Of a DNA stretch of 64,000 nucleotides, positions 18,538-26,209 are shown piece after piece (the first letter of the stretch is position 1; each line of letters begins with the position of its first letter). This DNA is from Bacillus sp. Xin1 (GTDB lineage: Bacteria; Bacillota; Bacilli; Bacillales; Bacillaceae_G), in NCBI RefSeq assembly GCF_013314535.1, contig NZ_JABUAE010000019.1, forward strand, positions 1 through 64,000, read 5' to 3'. Position numbers and translations under genes: made by a program. The notes under the pieces were generated by a model that was not told the origin of the DNA, did no database searches, and saw nothing but the letters and a program-made list of their open reading frames with translations.

Positions 18538-18571
18538 ACCATTTCATTTATGTGAAGTGGTTTTTTATTTT
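18538..18571 (+). terminator. Riboswitch expression-platform terminator
   Basis: ACCATTTCA / GTGAAGTGG stem with a short loop and a T-run sits between the second glycine aptamer and the symporter ribosome binding site. Confidence 0.85.
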
Positions 18572-18590
18572 TTCTAAAAGGAGAATAAAG

Positions 18591-19958
18591 ATGGAGACAG
18601 TAAGTAAAGTATTAGAACAAATCAATCACTACGTATGGGGATTACCAACCTTATTCCTTCTAGTCGGGACTGGAATCATTCTCACAGTGCGTCTAAAAGG
18701 TTTACAGTTTAGTAAACTATTATACGCTCACAAACTAGCATTTCGAAAATCAGAAGACATATCTTCTTCGGGAGATATTAGTCATTTCCAAGCACTCATG
18801 ACAGCAATGGCCGCGACCATTGGTATGGGAAATATAGCTGGTGTCGCAACAGCTGTTACAATCGGTGGGCCAGGGGCAATATTTTGGATGTGGATCACTG
18901 CCTTGTTCGGTATGGCAACGAAATATGCAGAAGCAATCCTCGCAGTAAAGTATCGTGTAAGTAATGAAAACGGCGAATATTCTGGTGGTCCAATGTATTA
19001 CTTAGAACGTGGTTTAGGGAAAAAATGGCTCGCTATTTTATTTGCGATTTTTGGAACAACAGCTTCTTTTGGAATCGGAAATATGGTCCAATCGAATTCC
19101 GTTGCAGAGGCTATGAGAATAAACTTTTCATTTCCCCCTGCTTTAACTGGTATATTAATGGCTTTCTTAATTGCGATTGTTATTTTAGGTGGGGTGAAAA
19201 AAATCGGGAAAGTCACTGGATTTTTTGTTCCACTTAAAGCTTTCTTTTATGTAATTTCTGGCCTCATTATTATTTTTTATCACTTTGATCAAGTTCCAGA
19301 GGCATTTTCACTTATTTTTTCTGGTGCATTTCAAGGTACTGCAGCTGCTGGTGGTTTTATCGGTGCTACGGTTGCTTCTGCTATCCAAATCGGGATGGCA
19401 CGCGGAGTATTTGCGAATGAAGCAGGATTAGGAAGCGCCCCAATTGCAGCAGCTGCTGCAAAAACAGATTCACCTGCTAAACAAGCACTTGTGTCAATGA
19501 CAGGGACTTTCCTTGATACATTTATTGTTTGTACAATTACTGGTTTAGTATTAATTACAACAGGCGCCTGGAAATCTGGAAAAACTGGTGTTGAAGCAAC
19601 AACACTTGCTTTCCAATCTGTATTTGGCAATGCTGGCAGTATGATTCTCGGTATTGCAATTATATTATTTGCCTACTCCACTATTTTAGGATGGTCTTAT
19701 TATGGTGAAAAATGTGTAGCTTATTTATTCGGACAAGGTGCCGTACGATATTATAAAGCCATCTTTATTGTAATGATTGCAATCGGTGCCAACTTAAAAC
19801 TCGGAATCGTGTGGACATTTGCTGATATCGCAAACGGACTTATGGCAATTCCAAACTTAATTGGTCTAATTGGATTAAGTGGTGTTGTGGTAGCAGAAAC
19901 AAATCTTTTCTTACAAGCTGAAAAACTCAAAACATCAAATAAAAAGATAGCAAGTTAA
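18591..19958 (+). CDS. Na+/glycine or alanine symporter (AGCS family)
   Basis: 455 residues with about 11 membrane helices. The family signature is visible near residue 80 (ATIGMGNIAGVATA) together with GGPGAIFWMWITALFGMATKY, and ANEAGLGSAPIAAAA near residue 275. AGCS proteins take up glycine or alanine with sodium. Control by a glycine riboswitch points to glycine as the substrate, with the switch gating uptake or detoxification. The start at 18591 has AAAGGAGA upstream; the frame stays open 63 codons further through the riboswitch and is not coding there. Confidence 0.92.
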   Translation: METVSKVLEQINHYVWGLPTLFLLVGTGIILTVRLKGLQFSKLLYAHKLAFRKSEDISSSGDISHFQALMTAMAATIGMGNIAGVATAVTIGGPGAIFWMWITALFGMATKYAEAILAVKYRVSNENGEYSGGPMYYLERGLGKKWLAILFAIFGTTASFGIGNMVQSNSVAEAMRINFSFPPALTGILMAFLIAIVILGGVKKIGKVTGFFVPLKAFFYVISGLIIIFYHFDQVPEAFSLIFSGAFQGTAAAGGFIGATVASAIQIGMARGVFANEAGLGSAPIAAAAAKTDSPAKQALVSMTGTFLDTFIVCTITGLVLITTGAWKSGKTGVEATTLAFQSVFGNAGSMILGIAIILFAYSTILGWSYYGEKCVAYLFGQGAVRYYKAIFIVMIAIGANLKLGIVWTFADIANGLMAIPNLIGLIGLSGVVVAETNLFLQAEKLKTSNKKIAS

Positions 19959-19970
19959 TCAAAATATTAA

Positions 19971-20010
19971 ATAAAGGGTATCTCATATAAAATTGGTATA
20001 CCCTTTATAG
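19971..20010 (+). terminator. Terminator after symporter gene
   Basis: Perfect 11-base stem ATAAAGGGTAT / ATACCCTTTAT shortly after the stop codon. There is no long T-run, so efficiency is uncertain. Confidence 0.65.
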
Positions 20011-20116
20011 GGATTGTATATATGTATGTAAACCTTCTATGTCTTGTTTCTGTTTATCAATTCTGGAAGGATGAATGTCTACCATTTACTCATATGTTTT
20101 ATGACTAGATATGATA

Positions 20117-20881
20117 TTACCGTACAAAATGTAACTCTTGCCTTTGAAATTCGGCTTCCGCATCCGCTTTAACAATACCAATTTCCTCTATTCTATTTTT
20201 TTGTATAGATTTATATCTTACATGTGTCTTACATTCTGATTCGAATGGAAACGGTATAATTCGGATTTTTTCGTTATCTATCCACTCAGCTGTATACGGT
20301 TTATCGGTAACAGTGTTAAAAATTTCAGTCCCTTCAAACCCTTCTTTAAATAAATCAATTTCTTCTTTTTTCGTTACACCAGGTTCATTCATACAAACAT
20401 ATAAAGATAACTCGTCACAAAACTTCAAAAGTTTATAATGCTTATCAAACATGGCGTGCCGCTCTTTTGTTAGCGTTTTCAAAAATTTCTTTTGGCGATC
20501 TAATTCCTGCTTATAGAAATTCACCATTTCCTTATCTTCTTGATTAAGAGGAAATGATATAAAATGTTTACTACACAATATAGCACCATAAGGGTTTTCA
20601 TTTTCAATCTCATTAAGTCCTAACGTATAAAAAACAAAACGCAAAGAGCTCGGACAATCCATAAACGTATACGGCACACCTTCTACATCATTCCAAATTG
20701 GTGTTTTATCTAAGCCAATCCATCCTCTATCATGTTCATAAATCGCATCAATACACTCTTTTAAATATGTTTTGTCTTCAAATACATCTTTTCTAAAGTT
20801 TTTTGCAAATTCTCCCGCCAAAAAACCATGGTCATGTTGTCGAATTAAGATGATTTCGTCTGGATTTATACGAATAATCAT
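20117..20881 (-). CDS. DUF3891 family protein
   Basis: 254 residues. The family start is visible (IIRINPDEIILIRQHDHGFLAGEFA), with a conserved His-Asp-His and a second cluster EHDRGWIGLDKTP near residue 50, then PSSLRFVFYTLGLNEIE and LYVCMNEPGV. The conserved His/Asp/Glu set suggests a metal-dependent hydrolase-like active site, but no activity is established for the family. It is monocistronic and convergent to the symporter gene. The start codon ATG has a weak ribosome binding site. Confidence 0.8.
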   Translation of the reverse strand: MIIRINPDEIILIRQHDHGFLAGEFAKNFRKDVFEDKTYLKECIDAIYEHDRGWIGLDKTPIWNDVEGVPYTFMDCPSSLRFVFYTLGLNEIENENPYGAILCSKHFISFPLNQEDKEMVNFYKQELDRQKKFLKTLTKERHAMFDKHYKLLKFCDELSLYVCMNEPGVTKKEEIDLFKEGFEGTEIFNTVTDKPYTAEWIDNEKIRIIPFPFESECKTHVRYKSIQKNRIEEIGIVKADAEAEFQRQELHFVR

Positions 20882-20958
20882 AATTTATCTTTAGTGAGGG
20901 GGTGTCTCATATAGACAAAACCCTTACTAAATCTATCCCCCTTTCGTATTATACGTTT

Positions 20959-21066
20959 TTAATCGTCTAATACGTTATTTGTTGATTTAGAAGAATGTTT
21001 GATTAAAAGGCCCGGTACCAGCGTTGCTGTAACCAGGGACAAAGTAACAAATAATGATATATTATT
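20959..21066 (-). pseudogene. C-terminal tail of a transporter-like gene (remnant)
   Basis: About 35 open codons on the minus strand (ISLFVTLSLVTATLVPGLLI then KHSSKSTNNVLDD, stop) look like the last membrane helix and tail of an MFS-type transporter. The upstream part of the gene is missing: the frame joins directly to a truncated resolvase stub at 21068, so a deletion probably joined the two. Confidence 0.45.
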
Positions 21067-21067
21067 T

Positions 21068-21187
21068 CTACTCTGTCCCAGTCACTTTTTCAAAAAAGAT
21101 TCGTTCGCAACCAGCCTCTTTTTGTTGCTGTTCTTGTCGATCTAAATTCTGATCAATTGTAGATACTCGCATATAGCCAAATTTCAT
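21068..21187 (-). pseudogene. tnpR: Serine resolvase (Tn3-family TnpR) N-terminal stub
   Basis: 39 codons from ATG at 21187: MKFGYMRVSTIDQNLDRQEQ, continuing EAGCERIFFEKVTGTE then TAG. The YxRVST motif with the catalytic Ser at residue 9 is diagnostic of resolvase/invertase family recombinases. The rest of the catalytic domain and the DNA-binding domain (about 150 residues) are missing. It belongs with the Tn3-type end at 22160 and the transposase fragment at 23786. Confidence 0.8.
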
Positions 21188-21235
21188 ATAATTCTTCCTG
21201 TTTTTATTTTTATTGTATCAAAAACGTTTATTAAT

Positions 21236-21372
21236 AGATATTGTTACATATTTTTGTTACAACTTGATTGTGAATTTACTTGACTTTATATTTTGGTATA
21301 ACCCCTTGTAACAAAAATGGTCGTTTTCGGTACTTTTAGAGAAAATAAATTGGATAAATATGTTACAAAAAA
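21236..21372. repeat. Repeated TGTTACA/TTGTAACA motifs, candidate res region
   Basis: Upstream of the resolvase stub the heptamer TTGTTAC or its inverse GTAACAA occurs four times (TTGTTACA, TTGTTACAA, TTGTAACAA, TGTTACAA, between 21239 and 21370). Serine resolvases of Tn3 elements bind paired short inverted repeats in a res site next to tnpR. Position and repetition fit, but the site order cannot be proven by reading. Confidence 0.35.
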
Positions 21373-21479
21373 ATTATGAAGAAATATAATTTAACTAACA
21401 AGGCGAGTTAACACCACACTCAGAAAACTGATATAATAATTTAGATTATTATAAAATTTCAGCAAAGGAATGATTCTAG

Positions 21480-21872
21480 TTGAAGAAATCCCAAAATCCA
21501 GAAACAGTACATAAACCAGTAGCACCATATGTACATCAAATAGAAGTAACAGGTCCCAATAAATGGCTCACATTATCAGGTCAATTAGGCATAGAAATAG
21601 ATGGAATGGTTCCAGATGATCCATTGGAGCAGTTACAATTAGCTCTAGATAATATTAGAAGAAATCTTGAGGCTGCTAATATGAACGTAGGAGATTTAAC
21701 GAAGATGGTATTTTATTTAGTAGGTGATTTTAATACAGATAAGAGAAGAAAAATTATAGGAGATTTTCTAGGTGAACATCTTCCTTGTACTACTATGATT
21801 TATGTAGTGGCGTTAGCAGCTCCTGTATTTAAAGTAGAGGTAGACGCTTGGGCATGTAAGGAATTTATTTAA
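21480..21872 (+). CDS. RidA family protein (reactive intermediate deaminase-like)
   Basis: 130 residues, normal RidA length. It has YVHQIEVTGPNKWLTLSGQLG at the start and LEQLQLALDNIRRNLEAANM in the first helix. In classical RidA an Arg near residue 105 is required for 2-aminoacrylate hydrolysis; here the segment reads LPCTTMIYVVALAAPVFKVE with no Arg, so it is probably from a different Rid subgroup with an unknown substrate. The start is TTG with AAAGGA about 10 bases upstream. It lies inside Tn3 transposon debris and may be a passenger. Confidence 0.75.
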   Translation: MKKSQNPETVHKPVAPYVHQIEVTGPNKWLTLSGQLGIEIDGMVPDDPLEQLQLALDNIRRNLEAANMNVGDLTKMVFYLVGDFNTDKRRKIIGDFLGEHLPCTTMIYVVALAAPVFKVEVDAWACKEFI

Positions 21873-21951
21873 TTTCTTTTGATAAACAATAATTAATTAT
21901 ATGATGAATCTTATTGTATTATCGGGAGCTTTAGTCGAATAATTCAATCTA

Positions 21952-21990
21952 AAACAGTCGAATCCTTAGTGTACGAGAATTCGACTGTTT
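21952..21990. repeat. 12-base inverted repeat
   Basis: AAACAGTCGAAT / ATTCGACTGTTT, 15-base loop, 80 bases after ridA. It could serve as a terminator, although no long T-run follows, or belong to the adjacent mobile-element debris. A further GTCGAAT copy lies at 21933. Confidence 0.5.
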
Positions 21991-21999
21991 CAAATGAAA

Positions 22000-22202
22000 A
22001 TTTGCTTAGCGTACAAAATTCGCGTTTTGTTGGCTGTACCTCACGCCCATCAACTTAAGAATTTTATAACACCCCAAAACCAAAAAATTGTACATTTTCA
22101 CATGAAGATGTCAATTTTCTCGTTTTGGAGGTATTTGTATTTCTTAGCTTGATAGCGATGGGGTACCCGCCAGCATTTCGGAAAAAAACACGCTAAGCAA
22201 AT
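22000..22202. mobile_element. Nested relic: Tn3-family ends around an IS231-like mini-element
   Basis: The block is an imperfect 203-bp palindrome with 13-base perfect ends (ATTTGCTTAGCGT / ACGCTAAGCAAAT). Its outer parts look like Tn3-family terminal repeats (right one at 22160-22197, GGGGTACCCG to ACGCTAAG; a diverged inverted one at 22004-22041). The inner 120 bases start CGCCCATCAACTTAAGAA and end TTCTTAGCTTGATAGCGATG, which resemble IS231 terminal repeats. IS231 elements are known to prefer the GGG-N5-CCC type targets found at Tn4430 ends. No transposase gene is inside, so the core would be a MITE-like derivative. Confidence 0.6.
22160..22197 (+). repeat. Tn3-family 38-bp terminal inverted repeat
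   Basis: It begins GGGGTACCCGCCAGC and ends ACACGCTAAG, 38 bases in all, the length and end sequences (GGGG...CTAAG) usual for Tn3-family transposons such as Tn1546. GGGG marks the outer end, so the transposon interior lies to the right, toward the transposase fragment at 23786. Confidence 0.7.
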
Positions 22203-22405
22203 CGGGATATTAAAAAGACTGATTAATCCATGTTGGATGTTTTTGCCCAACCCCCGAAAAGGGATGTTAATACAAAATATTCTAAATTAGATTTAGATTA
22301 AACATCAAAATATACATTTCAAAACTTATACAAATATATCGATATATTCCAAATATAGATAAGTTATATTTTCGAAACGAAAAATTATACATTTTATTTT
22401 CTTAG

Positions 22406-23107
22406 TTATTTTAATCCTAACTTTGCACATAATCGATACAAAAAGTATAGTCCATGTAACTGTTCTTGATTCCGTTTATTTAAATGCTGTTGGTACTCCT
22501 CGACAATGCTTTTTGCCCCTTCAATATTGTATTCCTCCAAATTTCTAATAGATTTTTTTAATTGAACAATTTCGTGTGAATACACAGCGTTTTGTGTAAG
22601 CTTCATTAACAAAATTTTAATAAACTGATATGAATTAAAGTAACGATAATTATTTTCACCTCTCTTTGAATTAACATATCTCTCTTTTTCCCAATATCGT
22701 ATAGTAGAAGTAGAAATTTTTGCTTTATTTGCTACTTCTCCAATCGTCATTAGGTTATTTGCTATCGATTGAGAATCAACCATATTGTTTAGGTCTTTTA
22801 TTATTCTAGTAGCTAACTCTTTTTCTTGATAGGTAACTGCTTGTATCTCGTTGATTATCCAGAGTGCAGAATTCAGATTTTTTTGTTGCAGTTTTTTTAA
22901 TACAGCTGTTGTTATCTCCATTCCAAACCCGGGTGACATGGCTACTATACATTCAAAATATGCTAAATGTTCCTCCGTATAGATTCGATATCCTGTACCC
23001 AACCTTTCTGTCGGTGGGATAATCCCCCTTGTTTCGTAACTTCTTAAAGTGCTAGTACTTAAATTTAACCTTTTCGCAATATCAATAGGCCTTATATTAC
23101 TCTTCAT
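22406..23107 (-). CDS. MerR-like regulator with two helix-turn-helix domains
   Basis: 233 residues with two MerR-type winged HTH domains in one chain: residues 5-55 (DIAKRLNLSTSTLRSYETRG) and residues 118-170 (TIGEVANKAKISTSTIRYWE). Both have the Arg-Tyr/Ser-x-E pattern of the second helix and a wing. Ordinary MerR proteins have one HTH and a dimerising coiled coil. Here a helix (residues 70-110) links the two, and a second helical region (185-233) ends the protein. No Cys metal-binding set is present. It is divergent from the unknown gene at 23256, its likely target, and both lie inside Tn3 transposon remains. Confidence 0.75.
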   Translation of the reverse strand: MKSNIRPIDIAKRLNLSTSTLRSYETRGIIPPTERLGTGYRIYTEEHLAYFECIVAMSPGFGMEITTAVLKKLQQKNLNSALWIINEIQAVTYQEKELATRIIKDLNNMVDSQSIANNLMTIGEVANKAKISTSTIRYWEKERYVNSKRGENNYRYFNSYQFIKILLMKLTQNAVYSHEIVQLKKSIRNLEEYNIEGAKSIVEEYQQHLNKRNQEQLHGLYFLYRLCAKLGLK

Positions 23108-23255
23108 TCTTTTTCATCCCTATCAACATTAAATTTATTATAAAGTTTATCATTTAATTCCCTCTAAAATAAGTATATACAATTGAAAACTTTACAATTG
23201 GCTTTAATGTTATAAGATTAGGGAGTAAGTGATAAAAAATGATGGAGGGATCTAA

Positions 23256-23750
23256 GTGTCAAAATTAAACATTCAACCCGAAATGTCAATTGAAGAGTTA
23301 GGACAAAAAGTATCTAGTTATCTAAAGGACCATTGGGAAGAAGTTCTTGCAAATACCATTGAGGAACTCCAAAAATTATTTCCGAAATATGAAGATGCCA
23401 CGTATGGTATGTACTTAGATAAACTACTTCCTCCAGCATGGAAAGAGCTTAAGAAAGCAGGTTTTCAGTCTGCTGAAAAAACAAAAGAAGATGACTTTAT
23501 TATTGGTGGGTGCTTAAATTTTAGAAATTCTATTGAAAAAGCAAAATGGGGAACGCCTGATCATGAAAAGCGTATCTTTTGGATTGTCATTGAAAACCAA
23601 AATAAACAATTAATTGGTACTTTTCTTTTTGAATTATCTCATTCTCATGTGAATTTCAACCTCCCTTCACCTCCAAAACTAATGACTTTTACAAGTACTG
23701 AAAGAAATGAAATTACCAAAAAAATTCTAAGCCTAAATGAAAATTCTTGA
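23256..23750 (+). CDS. Unknown soluble protein
   Basis: 164 residues, no family recognised. The N-terminal half is helical and acidic (SIEELGQKVSSYLKDHWEEV, then NTIEELQKLFPKYED). The C-terminal half is strand-rich (RIFWIVIENQNKQLIGTFLF). No signal peptide or membrane segment. The start is GTG with GGAGGG 6 bases upstream. It is divergent from the two-HTH MerR-like gene with a 150-base shared promoter region, which suggests co-regulation. Confidence 0.6.
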   Translation: MSKLNIQPEMSIEELGQKVSSYLKDHWEEVLANTIEELQKLFPKYEDATYGMYLDKLLPPAWKELKKAGFQSAEKTKEDDFIIGGCLNFRNSIEKAKWGTPDHEKRIFWIVIENQNKQLIGTFLFELSHSHVNFNLPSPPKLMTFTSTERNEITKKILSLNENS

Positions 23751-23785
23751 TTAATGTAACAAGAGGCTGTCTAAAAAGGACTTGA

Positions 23786-23890
23786 CCCATTCAACAAGTA
23801 ACAATATATGGAACTACCTACTATTTAAGTTCCTATAGTCAAAATAAAGTAGCTAAAGTATTACGAGAAATGAGGAGGATTGAAAAAACA
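23786..23890 (+). pseudogene. tnpA: Tn3-family transposase fragment
   Basis: An open stretch reads TIYGTTYYLSSYSQNKVAKV, then LREMRRIEKTFL. This matches the conserved region of Tn3-family TnpA (family pattern SSY.QNKVAKxLxEMGRIEKT). The frame has no start and is cut on the right by the bcr-like repeat at 23891, and on the left by a stop at 23783. It is the third piece of the same decayed transposon, in the orientation expected from the end at 22160. Confidence 0.65.
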
Positions 23891-23966
23891 TTTTTATCCC
23901 GCACTAACGGGCAGTAATACTCCCACCTCAAAATTCGGCGGGAGCAAAGAAGTTAGGTGGGAGATA
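23891..23966 (+). repeat. B. cereus-group interspersed repeat, truncated copy (bcr-like)
   Basis: TTTTATCCCGCACTAACGGG, followed by GCAGTAATACTCCCACCTC, an AATTCGGCGGGAGCAAAGAAG segment and GTTAGGTGGGAG, forms two hairpins. The same order occurs at 25987-26131, where the copy is longer. Only the 5' half is present here. It interrupts the transposase fragment. The form matches the short structured repeats (bcr1 type) dispersed in B. cereus-group chromosomes; the exact family number is from memory. Confidence 0.6.
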
Positions 23967-24121
23967 AAAATAAATTCATCAGTGCTTTGCAGGGATTCCG
24001 CTTCTTTCACCGAACTTAAGATAACAATGTGATTCTATCAATGCTTTCAACAATATTGCTACATCCTATCACTCATTACAAAAACAAACCTAGACAAAAA
24101 TATTTATATGAGGTGAAAAAA

Positions 24122-24394
24122 ATGAACAAAACTGAATTAATTAAAAATGTGGCTCAAACAGCCGATATCTCACAAAAAGAAGCTTCAGTAGCTGTCCAAT
24201 CTGTATTTGATGCAATTACGAATGCTTTACAAACTGGTGATAAGGTACAACTTATCGGTTTTGGAACATTCGAGGTACGTGAAAGAGCGGCTCGTACAGG
24301 ACGAAATCCTCAAACAGGTGAAGAAATTCAAATTGCAGCTGGGAAGGTCCCAGCCTTTAAAGCAGGAAAAGAGTTAAAAGAAGCTGTAAAATAA
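24122..24394 (+). CDS. hup: HU family DNA-binding protein
   Basis: 90 residues, exactly the usual length. All hallmarks are present: [12 protein letters not shown] at the start, the [20 protein letters not shown] beta-arm region (residues 46-65) with the Pro that intercalates into DNA, and the [16 protein letters not shown] end. It binds and bends DNA and compacts the nucleoid. The ATG at 24122 is chosen for the GAGGTGA site 5 bases upstream; the frame extends 31 codons further without function. It is a B. cereus-group HU paralog with its own terminator. Confidence 0.93.
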   Translation: MNKTELIKNVAQTADISQKEASVAVQSVFDAITNALQTGDKVQLIGFGTFEVRERAARTGRNPQTGEEIQIAAGKVPAFKAGKELKEAVK

Positions 24395-24428
24395 TAATAA
24401 ACCAGCCAATTAGGCTGGTTTATTATTT
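24395..24428. terminator. Bidirectional terminator after HU
   Basis: AATAAACCAGCC / GGCTGGTTTATT stem with a short loop between the convergent HU and DUF98 genes. Confidence 0.88.
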
Positions 24429-24976
24429 TATTTCATAACCGCATATATATTGTCTGCATGATATACTTCACAAATATAAAATATGCATCTACAGTTACTT
24501 ACAATTTGATATTTTCTCGTAGGGTATATACTAGATTGTAATAAGCACCCATCAAACAGTTCAATAATGTTTCCAGAAGGTTGATACCCTTGGTATAACA
24601 TATTTTTTCTTATGTCCATTTCCTCAATTAGTTTTTCAATTGGTACGTCTCCAATTTCTAATTCTTTAACAATTTCAATTGGTAAAAGTGAAGTATCAGC
24701 AAAAATTAGATTTTCAGATAACACCTTCTCCTTATAGCTAACAGACGAAACTCTGTAAATAAATGTTCCATTTTTATCAAAAAAGCTTTTCGCTTCTTTT
24801 GGAATATATTTTCGATCTATCATTTCTTGTTCCACAACATTAAACTGAACCGTATCTTTCACAATCTTTTCTAAAGCTGCAATAAATGGCGTTTCTTTAG
24901 AAAACAATAGATCTTTAACCACTTTAACTACTGCAGCATCAGCCAATTCTCTTTTTTTATTTTCCACTACTAACAT
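24428..24976 (-). CDS. Chorismate pyruvate-lyase-like protein (DUF98/UbiC-related)
   Basis: 182 residues. The order of motifs RKYIPKEAKSFF, VSYKEKVLSENLIFADTSLL and PIEKLIEEMDIRKNMLYQGY fits the DUF98 family, which is structurally related to UbiC chorismate lyase and includes Rv2949c of mycobacteria, which makes 4-hydroxybenzoate. It may convert chorismate to a hydroxybenzoate, or only bind an aromatic acid. The start at 24976 follows GAGGTG; a GTG three codons earlier is less likely. It lies on the same strand as, and 140 bases downstream of, the phosphopantetheinyl transferase next to the chorismate-consuming dhb operon. Confidence 0.65.
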   Translation of the reverse strand: MLVVENKKRELADAAVVKVVKDLLFSKETPFIAALEKIVKDTVQFNVVEQEMIDRKYIPKEAKSFFDKNGTFIYRVSSVSYKEKVLSENLIFADTSLLPIEIVKELEIGDVPIEKLIEEMDIRKNMLYQGYQPSGNIIELFDGCLLQSSIYPTRKYQIVSNCRCIFYICEVYHADNIYAVMK

Positions 24977-25117
24977 GACTAACACCTCTTCTATATTTAT
25001 ATAATCTTGTATTAACTCAGACGGAACATATTCTTAAAGTTACTTCATATGAAAACGACTATGGTAGGTATCGGTTCTATTATCGATACAAACTTCCATT
25101 AACTAATCAGTTACTGC

Positions 25118-25885
25118 TCATTTATGTGTAAGAAATCTACTACTTTGCAAAAGTGTCCCTGCATCAAACTGCCTTATTTCTGTTATATCTTTGTTTAATA
25201 AAGCCATTGAAGCAACATAGCCTGAACCAGGTCGCAAATCCATCAAATTTGTAGTTCCAACAAGCTCTGGCTTATCCTGAAAAACAAGTAGTTCTGGTAA
25301 ATAATCTGGAGTTGATACAGTCAGATGAGAAGGTGATATCATTAATCCTTCTCCAGTCGCCTTGAGTATCGCTTCCTTCCGTGTCCAATATGTTAAAAAC
25401 CCTTCAACTTTGCTTTCAATCGGCAGTTTTTCTAGCTGAGCAATTTCTATATCTGTTAATACTCCTACTGCCATTTTAAGCACATCAATATTAGAATTTA
25501 TTTGTTCCACATCTATGCCGACAGCTGCGGACGTTGTAAACGCAACAGCAATTCGTTCTCCTGAATGCGACACAGATAATTGCGGCATACCTACAGGTAA
25601 TTGCGGGCGTCCGTGTGCTAACTTACAAACTGGACAGGTTCGATCGATGGGTACTTGAAGAGGGGACATTGCGAGTTGTTTTCCCAGTACCAATCGACTA
25701 ATTGCACATCCAATCATAAATCTTGCTCGATCCCCAGGCTGATGGAACAAGTTTGCTTTCTCGCGCTCGGTGTCATTTAGTAAATCATAGTGCCAAGGTT
25801 GCAAGTCTGAAATTCGAGCCCACCATACTTGGCAATGATGGCTTCTTAGCTTTGGTACTGAATCTACAATCTCCCAATCTTTCAT
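25118..25885 (-). CDS. Sfp-type 4'-phosphopantetheinyl transferase
   Basis: 255 residues. It has the Sfp signature VGIDVEQI (residues 134-141) and the helical WTRKEAILKATGEG motif (residues 179-192), which bind Mg2+ and CoA, plus LSVSHSGERIAVA in the middle. It transfers phosphopantetheine from CoA to the active-site Ser of carrier domains. DhbB and DhbF in this window need it (GLDSVR and GGHSLL sites). The start at 25885 is fixed by GGGGAG 7 bases upstream. It is separated from the dhb operon and MFS gene by about 320 bases with a bcr-like repeat, so it is probably a separate transcript. Confidence 0.9.
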   Translation of the reverse strand: MKDWEIVDSVPKLRSHHCQVWWARISDLQPWHYDLLNDTEREKANLFHQPGDRARFMIGCAISRLVLGKQLAMSPLQVPIDRTCPVCKLAHGRPQLPVGMPQLSVSHSGERIAVAFTTSAAVGIDVEQINSNIDVLKMAVGVLTDIEIAQLEKLPIESKVEGFLTYWTRKEAILKATGEGLMISPSHLTVSTPDYLPELLVFQDKPELVGTTNLMDLRPGSGYVASMALLNKDITEIRQFDAGTLLQSSRFLTHK

Positions 25886-25986
25886 AAAAACTCTCCCCTT
25901 TTCATATCCAATACTCACACTAAGAAAAGTATGAAATCTATTCTAGTCTTTCAACAAATAGCTTTACTAGCGATTCCTCTTCTAAC

Positions 25987-26131
25987 TTTTTATCCCGTAT
26001 TAACGGGCAGTAAGACCTTCGCTTCCAAATTCAGCAAAAGCAAAGAAGTTAGATAAGTGGTCAACTGCCCGTAAAAGCCCAATTCGTTAGGGCTGATAAT
26101 CAGTTGGAGAGGATTCATCCCCAACTGATTA
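25987..26131 (+). repeat. B. cereus-group interspersed repeat, longer copy (bcr-like)
   Basis: It shares TTTTATCCCG-TAACGGGCAGTAA and AGCAAAGAAGTTAG with the copy at 23891. ACGGGCAGT (26003-26011) pairs with ACTGCCCGT (26064-26072). It ends in two more hairpins, AGCCC...GGGCT and CAGTTGG...CCAACTG. The whole is a chain of stems about 145 bases long, between the phosphopantetheinyl transferase and the MFS gene. No coding content. Confidence 0.65.
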
Positions 26132-26209
26132 AAGTTTCACTTTATTATTGCTACTGTAATAGAGAAACCTATCAATATTTATTATTACACCTGGGCAGAT
26201 CCTTCTCCG

